Shown here piece after piece: positions 16,957-25,218 of a stretch of DNA of 64,000 bases. The position numbers and the translations under genes are program-made. The number at the start of each line of letters is the position of its first letter. Position 1 is the stretch's first letter. Source of the DNA: Rhizobiaceae bacterium (lineage in GTDB: Bacteria; Pseudomonadota; Alphaproteobacteria; Rhizobiales; Rhizobiaceae); assembly GCA_016742175.1 (NCBI GenBank), contig JACVCH010000005.1, forward strand, positions 1-64,000, given 5' to 3'. The notes beneath the pieces are model-generated. The model did not search any database. It saw only the letters and a list, made by a program, of their open reading frames with translations, and was not told where the DNA came from.

Positions 16957-18562
16957 CGCTGTCCACTTCCTCCCGCACCGGAGTGCCGAATGCCTCGACG
17001 AAGCGCTTGCGGAACGTGTCCATCCGCCACACCGGCGCCTGAGCGGTCGGAATTGCGCCTTCGTCGAACGACCAACCTTCGATTGATTCCAATGTGGCGC
17101 GGTCGCCGATGAAGTGAACGGGCACGTCGCGATTTTCTTCATCGCCGGAAACGAACGTTGCCGGCTGGTGGTCGCCGAGAACGACGATCAGCGGCGCGGG
17201 GCGGCCCTGACGTTCGACGAAGGAGGCGATGGTGCGCAGCGAATAGTCGATCGAGAGGCCGAACTGCGCCCGCACGCGATCGTGATCGCGCCAGACCGTC
17301 TCCGGGCTGTCGCCGGCGCGCGCCTGGTCGTTGAAGATCGTGCCGTCGCCGATCGCATCCCAGTCGACGAGGTGCGGAATCGGCGTCCACGGCGCGTGTG
17401 AGGAGATGAGCGCGATTTCGGCGAAAACCGGCTTGCGGCCCGGCTCGTCGAGTACCAGCCGCTCGAAGGCGGAGAGCGTGTACTGGTCGGGCATCGTCAC
17501 CCAGTTGAAGGGCAGGCCGCGATAGCCGAGATCGTCCTTGGCGAGGATTCGGTCATAGCCGAAATAGCTTCCCTCCGGCCACGCCATGGTGATGGCGGGC
17601 ATCACCGCGACGCTCTGCCAGCCGGCATCGGAGGCGAGCGCCATCAATGATTTTCGCGAACTGGCCAGCATGGCGCGGTAGCGGCCCTGGCTGTCGATCC
17701 ACAGGCCCGAGAGGACACTGGCATGGGCAAGCCAGCTCTGGCCGCCGACCATGGGCGCGGTGAGATAGGCCGAGCGGACTTCGAGGCTCGCTCCTTTTGC
17801 GCTGGTTTCGAGCGCGGTCAGGGCGGCTTTGGTCGATGCCTCGTAAAGCGGGTTTTCCAGCGTCGAGCGCCCGTAGGATTCGACGAAGACGAGGAAGACG
17901 TCGCGGCCGGCGAGCCCTTGCAGGAGCGATCCGTCGGCGACGTCGTCCGACCGGGCCTCGACTTCGAGCGCGGCGATTTCCGCCTGCGCCGACCGTGCCG
18001 CCGAAACATGCGTGGCGAGAAGTTCGCTCGATGCGGTCGAGGCGCGGTCGGTCAGGACCAGCGCGCCGGCGAAGATGAGCAGGATCGCCAGCGTCGGAAC
18101 GGTGCGCCGCGCCGAAAGGCGGGCGAAGACGCCGGTCGCCCACCAGATCGCGGCGATGGCGGCTGTCAGCGCCAGCACGCCTGCGACGAGATAGAGGCTC
18201 GCTGCGATCGTTCCACTCGTTCCCGAAGCCAGCATCCAGCCCGCGTGAAGCAGCGGCAGATCATAGGCGAAGTTGAACGGCCGGTTGAGCGAGGCGTGCA
18301 GGCCGAGATCGGCGCATTTGACGAGGAGCGCGACGCCGAGCAGCGCGGTGAAGATGCCGCGCAGGCCGAACAGAGCCCGATGGTTGCGCGGCAGCACGGC
18401 GAGGAGGCCGGCAACCAGCGCGAGTTCGACGGGAAACCGGATGACGTAAGCGAGATTGGCGTCCTGCGGCCGAGACGGCATCGCGAGGATGGCGAAGACG
18501 AGCACGCAGGCGGCGGCAACCGCCAGGAGGCGCGGCCGCTCAAACTGTCGCGCGGCGTGCAT
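16943..18562 (-). CDS. LtaS/sulfatase-fold membrane transferase
   Basis: A 539-residue protein with about five N-terminal membrane helices (residues ~15-180) and a periplasmic alkaline-phosphatase/sulfatase-like domain. VFLVFVESYGRST is the first metal-binding stretch, GGQSWLAHASVLSGLW sits where LtaS and phosphoethanolamine transferases have the catalytic threonine, and LIVVLGDHQPA is the late Asp-His metal site. The putative nucleophile is Ser, not Thr. Such proteins move phosphoglycerol, phosphoethanolamine or similar groups onto envelope glycans or lipids; true lipoteichoic acid is not expected in this group. The start at 18562 has a good gggag site and limits overlap with fkbM to 23 bases. 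Donor and acceptor are unknown. Confidence 0.78.
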   Translation of the reverse strand: MHAARQFERPRLLAVAAACVLVFAILAMPSRPQDANLAYVIRFPVELALVAGLLAVLPRNHRALFGLRGIFTALLGVALLVKCADLGLHASLNRPFNFAYDLPLLHAGWMLASGTSGTIAASLYLVAGVLALTAAIAAIWWATGVFARLSARRTVPTLAILLIFAGALVLTDRASTASSELLATHVSAARSAQAEIAALEVEARSDDVADGSLLQGLAGRDVFLVFVESYGRSTLENPLYEASTKAALTALETSAKGASLEVRSAYLTAPMVGGQSWLAHASVLSGLWIDSQGRYRAMLASSRKSLMALASDAGWQSVAVMPAITMAWPEGSYFGYDRILAKDDLGYRGLPFNWVTMPDQYTLSAFERLVLDEPGRKPVFAEIALISSHAPWTPIPHLVDWDAIGDGTIFNDQARAGDSPETVWRDHDRVRAQFGLSIDYSLRTIASFVERQGRPAPLIVVLGDHQPATFVSGDEENRDVPVHFIGDRATLESIEGWSFDEGAIPTAQAPVWRMDTFRKRFVEAFGTPVREEVDSDEPA

Positions 18563-19283
18563 AGACGTCTCCCGAGCGGCCACGGCCGATGGCGGCGGCG
18601 ACATGGTCGCGGATCGCGGCCGCGTCGACCCAGTGCGGCGACAGGAACTGCAGCCTCTCGCCCGTCATCAGGTTGAATTCGTAACGGCCGAGGCTTTCCA
18701 GCCGCGCGATGCAGGATTCGGCCACATCGCCCATCGATGGCAGGAACTCGAAGGCGAGCGCGGAAACCGGCCGGCTGAGCCCGGCAAGAACCTGATCCTC
18801 GAACCCCTCGACGTCGATCTTGATGAAGGCGGGTGCGCCATGCTCGGCGATGAGCGCGTCGAGCGTCGTCATCTCGATCTCGGCCGTCTCGTCCCAGGTG
18901 ACGGCGTCGAAGCCGGCATCGCCCTTCACCGCGGTGCCGATGTCGGCGCGCAGCGAGGAGACCGTCGGATGAAGGCTGGAGACGGACATGCACGAAGAGC
19001 CGCGATGCGGCCCGACCGCGAGCGGCAGGACGGTGATGTCCGCGGGAAGGGTGCGCTTCAGGAACCGGTAGAAGAGCGGCTGCGGCTCCAGCGTGACGAC
19101 CTTCGCGCCGGTGCGGCGAAGCGCGCGCGATCGATTGCCGACATGGCCGCCAATGTCGAAGACGACGTCGCCCGGCCCCGCGAACTGGCCGTAGAAGCGC
19201 CCCGTCCGGCCGATCCGGTGGGGACGGGAATAGTAGATGATCAGCGAGCGCGCGAGCCCGGCCGCGCTGCGCAGCCCGCTCAT
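18540..19283 (-). CDS. FkbM-family methyltransferase
   Basis: A 247-residue SAM-dependent methyltransferase. VVFDIGGHVGNRSRAL (near residue 40) is the SAM-binding loop, followed by the acidic LEPQPLFYRFL. FIKIDVEGFEDQVLAGL near residue 170 is the hallmark FkbM motif. FkbM enzymes usually O-methylate sugars or secondary metabolites. The start at 19283 overlaps the end of the upstream CDP-alcohol phosphatidyltransferase gene (ATGA), and the 3' end overlaps the LtaS-like gene, so it is the second gene of a coupled envelope-type operon. The target is not known. Confidence 0.85.
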   Translation of the reverse strand: MSGLRSAAGLARSLIIYYSRPHRIGRTGRFYGQFAGPGDVVFDIGGHVGNRSRALRRTGAKVVTLEPQPLFYRFLKRTLPADITVLPLAVGPHRGSSCMSVSSLHPTVSSLRADIGTAVKGDAGFDAVTWDETAEIEMTTLDALIAEHGAPAFIKIDVEGFEDQVLAGLSRPVSALAFEFLPSMGDVAESCIARLESLGRYEFNLMTGERLQFLSPHWVDAAAIRDHVAAAIGRGRSGDVYARRATV

Positions 19284-20026
19284 GCGGCCACCGGCCGGCG
19301 CAGGAGATGGACGATATCGATGGCGAAAGACCAGGTGAGGAGGACGAGCGCCATGGCCGCGATCCAGACCGAATGCGGCGGTTCGATCTGCGGCAGGAGC
19401 AGTAGGCCGAGCGCGGCGATCTGCACGACGCAGACCGCCTTGCGGCGCATCGATTCGGGCAGCGGCGCTTCCAGCTTCGGCGTCAGCCGGCCGGCGAAGA
19501 AGAAGGCGTAGCGCATCGCGCCGATGAGGAGCACCCAGGCGCCGGCCTTGCCATGCGTGAAGGCGAGCGCCGACAGGACGAGGACGAAGAGCGCGTCGAT
19601 CTCGAGATCGAACCTTGCGCCGAAGGTCGAGGCGAGGCCGGTGCGGCGCGCCAGCCAGCCATCGACGCCGTCGAGCGCCAGGATGACGAAGGCGAGCCCG
19701 CCGATGAGGAGAGCGGCGTCGCCGCTGGGTGCAGGCGCGAAGAGCGTCGCGGCGATGAGCGCGACGAGCCCGGCGCGTATCAGCGTCACGGCATTGGCCG
19801 CGCCGAAGGCCTCGTGCGGATGGCTGGTGGTGATCCGCGTGATGATGCAGGCGGCGACGACGAGATAGAGCACGATGCTGGCCGCGCCCCAGCCGAGGCC
19901 AAGCGCGTCGAGGCCCATGGCGGCAAGCGCGGTTCCCGCGCCCACGGCCTGCACCCAAAGGCCGGCGCGCGCCGCAAGGCCATGCGGCCCGCCCACTCCG
20001 GCTGCCCTGGTCGATGTCGTCGTCAT
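19280..20026 (-). CDS. CDP-alcohol phosphatidyltransferase family membrane enzyme
   Basis: A 248-residue integral membrane protein with six or so helices. It carries the complete family motif DGVDGWLARRTG followed at the right spacing by G and D-x3-D (FGARFDLEID), which binds Mg2+ and the CDP-alcohol. Members join a CDP-activated alcohol (CDP-diacylglycerol, CDP-inositol-like or CDP-glycerol-like donors) to a second alcohol. Length and extra N-terminal helices differ from standard PgsA and PssA, so it is probably not the housekeeping phosphatidylglycerol or phosphatidylserine synthase. It is the first gene of a minus-strand operon ending with the RibD-type reductase, and diverges from the cytochrome b561 gene. 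Confidence 0.85.
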   Translation of the reverse strand: MTTTSTRAAGVGGPHGLAARAGLWVQAVGAGTALAAMGLDALGLGWGAASIVLYLVVAACIITRITTSHPHEAFGAANAVTLIRAGLVALIAATLFAPAPSGDAALLIGGLAFVILALDGVDGWLARRTGLASTFGARFDLEIDALFVLVLSALAFTHGKAGAWVLLIGAMRYAFFFAGRLTPKLEAPLPESMRRKAVCVVQIAALGLLLLPQIEPPHSVWIAAMALVLLTWSFAIDIVHLLRRPVAA

Positions 20027-20152
20027 GTCGTGCTCCCGAATGGCGAGTATGCCTTGCCCTTTGCCGGCTGCAAGCCCTCCCTTTGCTCTAGACCTTTGAC
20101 TTTGCTCAACTCTGCGTCATTCTCTTGTCGTTCAACCCGATGAGATACGACG

Positions 20153-20698
20153 ATGGGCTATGATCGGATGTCCCGCATCCTGCACTGGCTGACCGCCCTG
20201 ATGGTGCTGGCGATGATCCCGGCCGGCCTGATCATGACCAATGTGGACGATCGCGCGGTACAGGACCCGCTCTTCATCTTCCACAAGAATGCCGGCGCGC
20301 TGCTGCTGATCCTGATCGCCGTCCGGCTGGTCTGGCGCGCGACGCATAAGGCACCGCCTCTGCCCGACAGCCTGCCGCGGGCCCAGAAATTTGCCGCCCG
20401 CGCGACTCACGTCGCGCTCTACCTGCTTTTGATCGTCATGGCGGTGAGTGGCTATGTGCGGGTTCGGGCCGGGGGATTTCCGGTCGAGCTTCTGGACGCG
20501 ATCGGCGTCCCGAACTTCATCCCGCGCGACGACGCGCTGGCCGAGACGGCGAAATCCATCCATGCCCGCGCCAAGTTCGGCATCGGCCTCTTCATCGCGT
20601 TGCATGTCGGCGCCGCCGCCTATCACGGCCTCGTGCGCCGCGACGGCGTCTTCTCGCGGATGTGGCCGCCTACGGCTTCGGCTGCGCGAGTTCCTTGA
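20153..20698 (+). CDS. Cytochrome b561-type membrane protein
   Basis: A 181-residue protein with four transmembrane helices and histidines in the positions expected for two b-type haems: ILHWLTA near residue 10, FIFHKNAG near 44, ATHVALYLL near 90 and IALHVGAAAYH near 145. This matches small cytochromes b561 that pass electrons, often from quinol, to a periplasmic or membrane partner. It is transcribed alone on the plus strand. Its last 29 bases overlap the end of the convergent flavoprotein gene. A TTGACT at the end of the upstream spacer may be a -35 element. The redox partner is unknown. Confidence 0.85.
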   Translation: MGYDRMSRILHWLTALMVLAMIPAGLIMTNVDDRAVQDPLFIFHKNAGALLLILIAVRLVWRATHKAPPLPDSLPRAQKFAARATHVALYLLLIVMAVSGYVRVRAGGFPVELLDAIGVPNFIPRDDALAETAKSIHARAKFGIGLFIALHVGAAAYHGLVRRDGVFSRMWPPTASAARVP

Positions 20699-21902
20699 GG
20701 CGCGGCGCGCCGGCGGCGATGTCGGCATCGGTCGGCGACACGCCGGCGGCGAGCAGGCGCCGTGCGATCATGTGATCGGCGGCGCGGTTGATCGAATCGA
20801 CCGCCAGCAGCCTCGGCCCGGCGAAATGCCAGACGGAGAAGGCGTTCTCTTCGGGGTTTCCGGACGTGACGAACCGGTCGGCATCGAATGAAAGCCCCGC
20901 CGTCTGCAGCTTGATGTCGCCCTGGTCCGACCAGAACCACGGCACGTCGCGATAAGGAGCGGGCTTGCCGGTGATGGTGCGCGCGGCGTGCTTGGCCTGG
21001 TCGCTGGCATTCTGCACCGATTCGAGCCGCACCGAACGCGCCGCGTGCCAGTGATGGAAGCTGGCAGCGTCGCCGAGCGCAAGGATGCGTGGATCGGCGG
21101 TGCGCATCGCCTCGTCGACCACGATGCCGTTGGCGGTTTCGAGCCCGGCCTCGGCAGCGAGTTCGACATTCGGCACGACGCCGGTGCCGAGAATGACAAG
21201 ATCGGCCGGCACGCGCGAGCCGTCGGCGAGCCGCACGGCGTCGACATGGCCGTTCGCGCCTTCGATGCCGGCAACGCCGGTCCCGACCCGCACATCGATG
21301 CCGGCCTGCCGTGCGCGCGCGTCGGCATAGGCCGAGATCGCCGGCGCGACCGAGCGGCCGAGCACGCGCGGCGCCATTTCGAGGAGCGTCACCTTTTTGC
21401 CGAGGCCGGCGAGCGTGTGGGCGATCTCCATGCCGATGAAGCCGCCGCCGACCACGACGGCGGACTGTGCGGCCTCGGTCGCCTGCCGGATGCGACCGGC
21501 ATCCGCGAAGTTGCGAAGGGCGAAGACGCCGTCGAGCGCGAGGCCATCAAGAGGCGGCAGGCGCGGACGGGCGCCGGTGGCCAAAATGATGTGCGAGAAG
21601 GGCAACGACGTGCCGTCGTCAAGCGACACCGTGCCCGCCTGGCGATCGATCGCCGCGACGCGGCGGCCGAAGACGAGGTCGACCGCATTGTCGCGATAGA
21701 AGCTTTCGGGCCGCAGCATCTGCGACCCGCCATCGGGCGTCTTCAGGAAGGTCTTCGAGAGCGGCGGCTTGTGGTAGGGCAGTTCCGTCTCGTCATTGAC
21801 GAGCGCAATGGCGCCGGAAAAACCCTCCTGCCGCAGGCTCGCGGCGGCCTGCGATCCGCCATGCCCGGCGCCGACGATGATGACCCGATCTTCCACGCGC
21901 AC
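20670..21902 (-). CDS. FAD/NAD(P)-dependent ferredoxin-reductase-like oxidoreductase
   Basis: A 410-residue two-dinucleotide-binding flavoprotein of the rhodocoxin/putidaredoxin reductase group. FAD site VIIVGAGHGGSQAA (residues 7-20), then YHKPPLSKTFL, ILATGARPRLP, the NAD(P) site VVGGGFIGMEIAHTL, and LALGDAAS for the flavin ribityl contact. The C-terminal reductase domain includes WFWSDQGDIKLQ, typical of the group. It would transfer electrons from NAD(P)H to a 2Fe-2S ferredoxin, but no ferredoxin or P450 gene is in the window. It lies 67 bases downstream of the methyltransferase gene on the same strand and may belong to that transcript. Confidence 0.9.
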   Translation of the reverse strand: MRVEDRVIIVGAGHGGSQAAASLRQEGFSGAIALVNDETELPYHKPPLSKTFLKTPDGGSQMLRPESFYRDNAVDLVFGRRVAAIDRQAGTVSLDDGTSLPFSHIILATGARPRLPPLDGLALDGVFALRNFADAGRIRQATEAAQSAVVVGGGFIGMEIAHTLAGLGKKVTLLEMAPRVLGRSVAPAISAYADARARQAGIDVRVGTGVAGIEGANGHVDAVRLADGSRVPADLVILGTGVVPNVELAAEAGLETANGIVVDEAMRTADPRILALGDAASFHHWHAARSVRLESVQNASDQAKHAARTITGKPAPYRDVPWFWSDQGDIKLQTAGLSFDADRFVTSGNPEENAFSVWHFAGPRLLAVDSINRAADHMIARRLLAAGVSPTDADIAAGAPRLKELAQPKP

Positions 21903-21969
21903 TCCGATCCGCTCTCTGTCCGCCTGCTATGTGCGACGGGATGGCGGCGTGTGCAAGGCGGCAAGCAGA

Positions 21970-22731
21970 TCAGGCCGGCAGGGCCAAGACGTCGAGATGG
22001 CCGACTGTGCAATGGGCGCTGGGTGCTGCAGCAAGACGCCGTTCGCGCCAGGCATCGGCCGATGCGACGTCGAGTTCGCGCGCGGCATCCGCGATCCCGG
22101 TGACGAGCGCGCGCTGCAGTTCAGTCTCCGCCGGCCCGAGTTTCCAAGGGCTGTCGGCGACCGTGACGCGATAGCCGCGTCTGCGCATGGCGTCCGCGAG
22201 GTGGGATGCACCCGAAGGGCCGAGCGCGGGGCCAAAGCCTTTTTCGCCGCGCTGATGCGCGTTGAACGCGTCGCGGATCGCGGCATCGTCGGGATCGGCC
22301 GGGCTCCATTCGAGGACGCCGTCATAGCTGAGCGCGGCATAGAGGCCCGTTTGCGATGTGGAGAGCCGGTCGGCGAGCGCGTCGATCCAACTTGCGCTGG
22401 CGAGGTCGAACAAGGCCGAAGCGGTGACGAGCGCGGCGCCTTCGAGCGGGATGTCGGCGGTGCGGGTGAGGTCGAGCTCCACGGTCTCGACCGTCGGGCC
22501 GGATCGCCGCGCGGCTTCGGCGAGCAGCGCCGGATCGTGGTCGACCAGGCGCCAGCGCCCCGGAACGTCGCCGATGGCGCGCAGGGTGGAGCCGGTGCCC
22601 GAACCGAGATCGACAATGAGGGGGGCGGGACGCTGCGCGAGGTATGCGCGAACGTCAGCGAGCAACAAAGCGTCGCGCGCGGCGTTGTCGGTGCCTTCGC
22701 GCAGGTCGAGCCATGCGGTGGAAAAGCTCAT
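21970..22731 (-). CDS. Class I SAM-dependent methyltransferase
   Basis: A 253-residue Rossmann methyltransferase. LIVDLGSGTGSTLRAI (about residues 37-52) is the SAM-binding motif, WRLVDHDPALL the following acidic loop, and VTASALFDLAS the post-II motif. There is no membrane segment. The start overlaps the stop of the glycosyltransferase gene (ATGA), so it is translationally coupled to the dehydrogenase–PTPS-like–glycosyltransferase series. The substrate is probably the product of those enzymes, but nothing in the sequence names it. Confidence 0.82.
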   Translation of the reverse strand: MSFSTAWLDLREGTDNAARDALLLADVRAYLAQRPAPLIVDLGSGTGSTLRAIGDVPGRWRLVDHDPALLAEAARRSGPTVETVELDLTRTADIPLEGAALVTASALFDLASASWIDALADRLSTSQTGLYAALSYDGVLEWSPADPDDAAIRDAFNAHQRGEKGFGPALGPSGASHLADAMRRRGYRVTVADSPWKLGPAETELQRALVTGIADAARELDVASADAWRERRLAAAPSAHCTVGHLDVLALPA

Positions 22732-23774
22732 CGGCCGATCTCCTCGAGCGCGCGGGCGACGATGGCGGTCGTGTCGGACCAGCCTGGAAGGCGCTCGGCG
22801 GCAAGGCGCGCGCCTTCGGCGGCGCTCGCATAGGCTTCGTCTTCGCAGAGAAGCCGCCGCAAGGCATCGGCGAACGCGGCCGGATCGTCAGCAGGCACGA
22901 GCGCGCCGGCCTCCGGCGGCACGACCTCCGGCACCGCACCGACCGCACAGCCGACGATCGGCAGGCCAGCGGCCAAAGCCTCGGCATAGGCCATGCCGTA
23001 GCCTTCGTGGCGGGTGGCGAGGACGAAAATGCCGGCTTGCGCGTATTCGGGATTGAGATCGTTCAGCGGGCCGGTGAATTCGATGCGATCGGCGAGGCCG
23101 GCATCCGTGATCATCCGGTCGAGCCGCGCGCGCCAGACTTGATCGCGCGAAGGCCCGACGAGCCGCGCATTCCAGTCCAGATCGGCGATCTTCGTGAGCG
23201 CTTCGACGAGGACGTCGTGACCCTTGCGCGGGACGATGGACGCAACGCAGAGAAGGCGCGTTCGATCTCTCTCATAGGTAAGCGATGGCTTACGTTCGGT
23301 TCCGGGCGGTGCGACGGACAGGTGTGATGTCGACACGCCGTAATGATCGGTCAGCCGGCGTCCCGTCGTACTGCTCGTACAGATGATCGCTGACGCATGG
23401 CGGAGCGCAGCACGTTCGTCCGCCTCGAAACGTGCTGCGGTTTCGGCTGGCAATCCGCCCTCGTCGGCGAGCGGATGATGGATCAGCGCGGCCAGCCGCA
23501 ATCGGCCGGCCTGGAGCCCCATCAAATCGGGAAGCCGGGCGAAGGCGAGCCCGTCGACCAGCACCAGCGCATCGTCGGACAGGTTCGCAAATGCCGTCTC
23601 GGCCGCGTGGTGCGTTTCTGCGTCCGTGGCAGGGTAGCTGCCGGGAAGAGAAACGATCTCGACGGTCCAGCCCAGTTCGCGCAATCCGGCGGCGACCTGC
23701 CGGTCGTAGCCATAGCCGCCGGTGGGCGTCTCGATGTCGCCCGGAACGACGAAATGGAGATGCGGCTGCGTCAC
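22728..23774 (-). CDS. Glycosyltransferase family 4 (GT-B fold)
   Basis: A 348-residue GT-B glycosyltransferase starting at a GTG that overlaps the PTPS-like stop (GTGA). The N-terminal acceptor domain has VVPGDIETPTGGYGYDRQVA. The C-terminal donor domain has VASIVPRKGHDVLVEAL, RIEFTGPLNDL and the E-x7-E signature in HEGYGMAYAEALAAGLP. It lacks signal or membrane segments, so it acts in the cytosol on a small molecule or a membrane-surface lipid. Sitting between a pterin-synthase-like gene and a methyltransferase, it may glycosylate a pterin-like or other small product. That role is inference. Confidence 0.85.
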   Translation of the reverse strand: MTQPHLHFVVPGDIETPTGGYGYDRQVAAGLRELGWTVEIVSLPGSYPATDAETHHAAETAFANLSDDALVLVDGLAFARLPDLMGLQAGRLRLAALIHHPLADEGGLPAETAARFEADERAALRHASAIICTSSTTGRRLTDHYGVSTSHLSVAPPGTERKPSLTYERDRTRLLCVASIVPRKGHDVLVEALTKIADLDWNARLVGPSRDQVWRARLDRMITDAGLADRIEFTGPLNDLNPEYAQAGIFVLATRHEGYGMAYAEALAAGLPIVGCAVGAVPEVVPPEAGALVPADDPAAFADALRRLLCEDEAYASAAEGARLAAERLPGWSDTTAIVARALEEIGR

Positions 23775-24166
23775 AACTCGCCTTCGTACCAGGCGCGCGC
23801 GACATGGCTCTCGTGAAGCTGGACGCGGATCTTCACGACGCGGCCATTGTCGCCGAGGCCCTTGGTGCGGACGGTTACCGCAAGTTCGTCGAAGATGTGC
23901 TTGCACAGGAATTCGGTGGTGGTGATCTTGCCCTTGAAGGCGTCGATCTCGTCGAGATTGCCGTAGCGCAGCGGGTCGAGCGCGGCCTTCAGCGCGTCCG
24001 TCGCCAGCCCGATATCGACGGTCAGGCCGTTGTCGTCGATGTCGCGCGTGTAGAAGGCGGCGTCGACGACGAAGGTCGCGCCGTGCATGTTCTGCGCCGG
24101 GCCGAAGACGGGCGAGGGCAGGCTGTGGGCGATCATGATGTGGTCGCGAACTTCGACGGCAAACAT
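23771..24166 (-). CDS. PTPS/QueD-family protein with altered catalytic residues
   Basis: A 131-residue protein of the 6-pyruvoyl-tetrahydropterin synthase / 6-carboxytetrahydropterin synthase fold. His14 (IMIAHSL) and His28 (NMHGATF) fit two zinc ligands, but the usual HGH is HGA (Ala30), and the position of the catalytic Cys before LHGH is Ala24/Gln25. VDIGLATDAL, TTTEFLCKHIF and VQLHESHVARAWYE keep the Asp/Thr-Glu/Glu pterin-binding positions. It may bind a pterin-like substrate but catalyse something else, or use a different ligand set. It starts directly after the dehydrogenase stop and overlaps the glycosyltransferase by four bases. QueD for queuosine is an alternative, but no queC or queE is nearby. 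Confidence 0.75.
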   Translation of the reverse strand: MFAVEVRDHIMIAHSLPSPVFGPAQNMHGATFVVDAAFYTRDIDDNGLTVDIGLATDALKAALDPLRYGNLDEIDAFKGKITTTEFLCKHIFDELAVTVRTKGLGDNGRVVKIRVQLHESHVARAWYEGEL

Positions 24167-25123
24167 CTATTTTCCTTCGTATCGGATGCGGTGGCAGAGC
24201 GTCGCCGGATCGGCGAGGATTTTTTGATAGTCGCGGTCGAGCGTGGCGAACGGGCTCGTGCCGGAGATCAGCGTGTCGAGCGCATCGTCGTCGGCGAGAA
24301 GGTCGAGCGCCTTGGCGAGCCGCCGCCGGAAATCCCAGCGAGGCGCGCGCTCGGCCGGGATCGAGCCGACCTGCGAGGAGACGAGTTTCAGCCGTCCGGC
24401 GTGGAAACTGGCGCCAAGCGAGAGATCGACGCGCTTGTCGCCATACCAGCTCGCCTCGACGATCCGCGCGTCGCGGCCGGCGCAATCGAGCGCAGCCTGG
24501 AGGCCGGCGGCGCTGGCGCTGGCGTGAATGGCGACGTCGCAATTCGCCGGCGGCTGCGAGGCGAATGCGATGCCGAGGCGATCAGCGATCGCTTCTCGCG
24601 CCGGATTGATGTCGACCAGCGAAACTTCCGTGCCGGGAATGCGGTCGCAAAGCCAGGCAGCGAGCATGCCGACGACACCGGCGCCGATCACGGCGATGCG
24701 GTCGCCGGGAGCGGCGCGCGCGTCCCAGACGATGTTGAGCGCTGTTTCCATGTTGGCGGCGAGAACGGCGCGAGCTGGCGGCAGATTGGCGGGAAGCGGC
24801 GTCAGGTCTGCGTCGGGGACGGCGAAACGGTCCTGATGCGGGAAGAGCGAGAACGCAATCTCACCCGCGCGCGGGCCTGAGACGATGCGCCCGACATTGG
24901 CGTAGCCATACTTGACCGGGAACGGGAAATCACCCGCCTGATGCGGGCAGCGCATTCGCTCGCGCTCCGATTCGGGCACCGCTCCGTCGAAGACCAGCGA
25001 TTCCGTGCCCCGGCTGATGCCGCTGAACAGCGTTACCACCGCCACCAGATTGTTGCCCGCCGGCAACGTTTCCTGCCGCAGCGCACACATATTCCGGTCG
25101 GTGATCCACAGCGCCGTCGCCAT
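24167..25123 (-). CDS. Medium-chain dehydrogenase lacking the usual catalytic zinc Cys
   Basis: A 318-residue protein of the zinc-alcohol-dehydrogenase (MDR) family. The GroES-like part reads SGISRGTESLVF where classical enzymes have a Cys-Gly-Thr-Asp zinc motif, so the catalytic Cys is absent. The nucleotide site is IAVIGAGVVGMLAAWL, followed by the acidic SLVDINPA, which suggests NAD(H). The same SRGTES-type loop is known in BchC-like hydroxyethyl dehydrogenases. The start at 25123 removes a long unsupported N-terminal extension. It is the first gene of the operon leading into the PTPS-like, glycosyltransferase and methyltransferase genes, diverging from phaZ. The substrate is unknown. Confidence 0.8.
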   Translation of the reverse strand: MATALWITDRNMCALRQETLPAGNNLVAVVTLFSGISRGTESLVFDGAVPESERERMRCPHQAGDFPFPVKYGYANVGRIVSGPRAGEIAFSLFPHQDRFAVPDADLTPLPANLPPARAVLAANMETALNIVWDARAAPGDRIAVIGAGVVGMLAAWLCDRIPGTEVSLVDINPAREAIADRLGIAFASQPPANCDVAIHASASAAGLQAALDCAGRDARIVEASWYGDKRVDLSLGASFHAGRLKLVSSQVGSIPAERAPRWDFRRRLAKALDLLADDDALDTLISGTSPFATLDRDYQKILADPATLCHRIRYEGK

Positions 25124-25218
25124 TTCGTCCTCGCTTCCGGCCGAAAAGCTAGATGCTTTCGGGCACTTGGCAAGGCGCAACCCCCACGAAAGGCGAATCG
25201 GCTGAAAGTCATGCTCTA

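Noticed and set aside
16943-18562. True lipoteichoic acid synthase
   Set aside because: The surrounding genome is Gram-negative alphaproteobacterial and the catalytic Thr position is Ser; only the fold family is supported.
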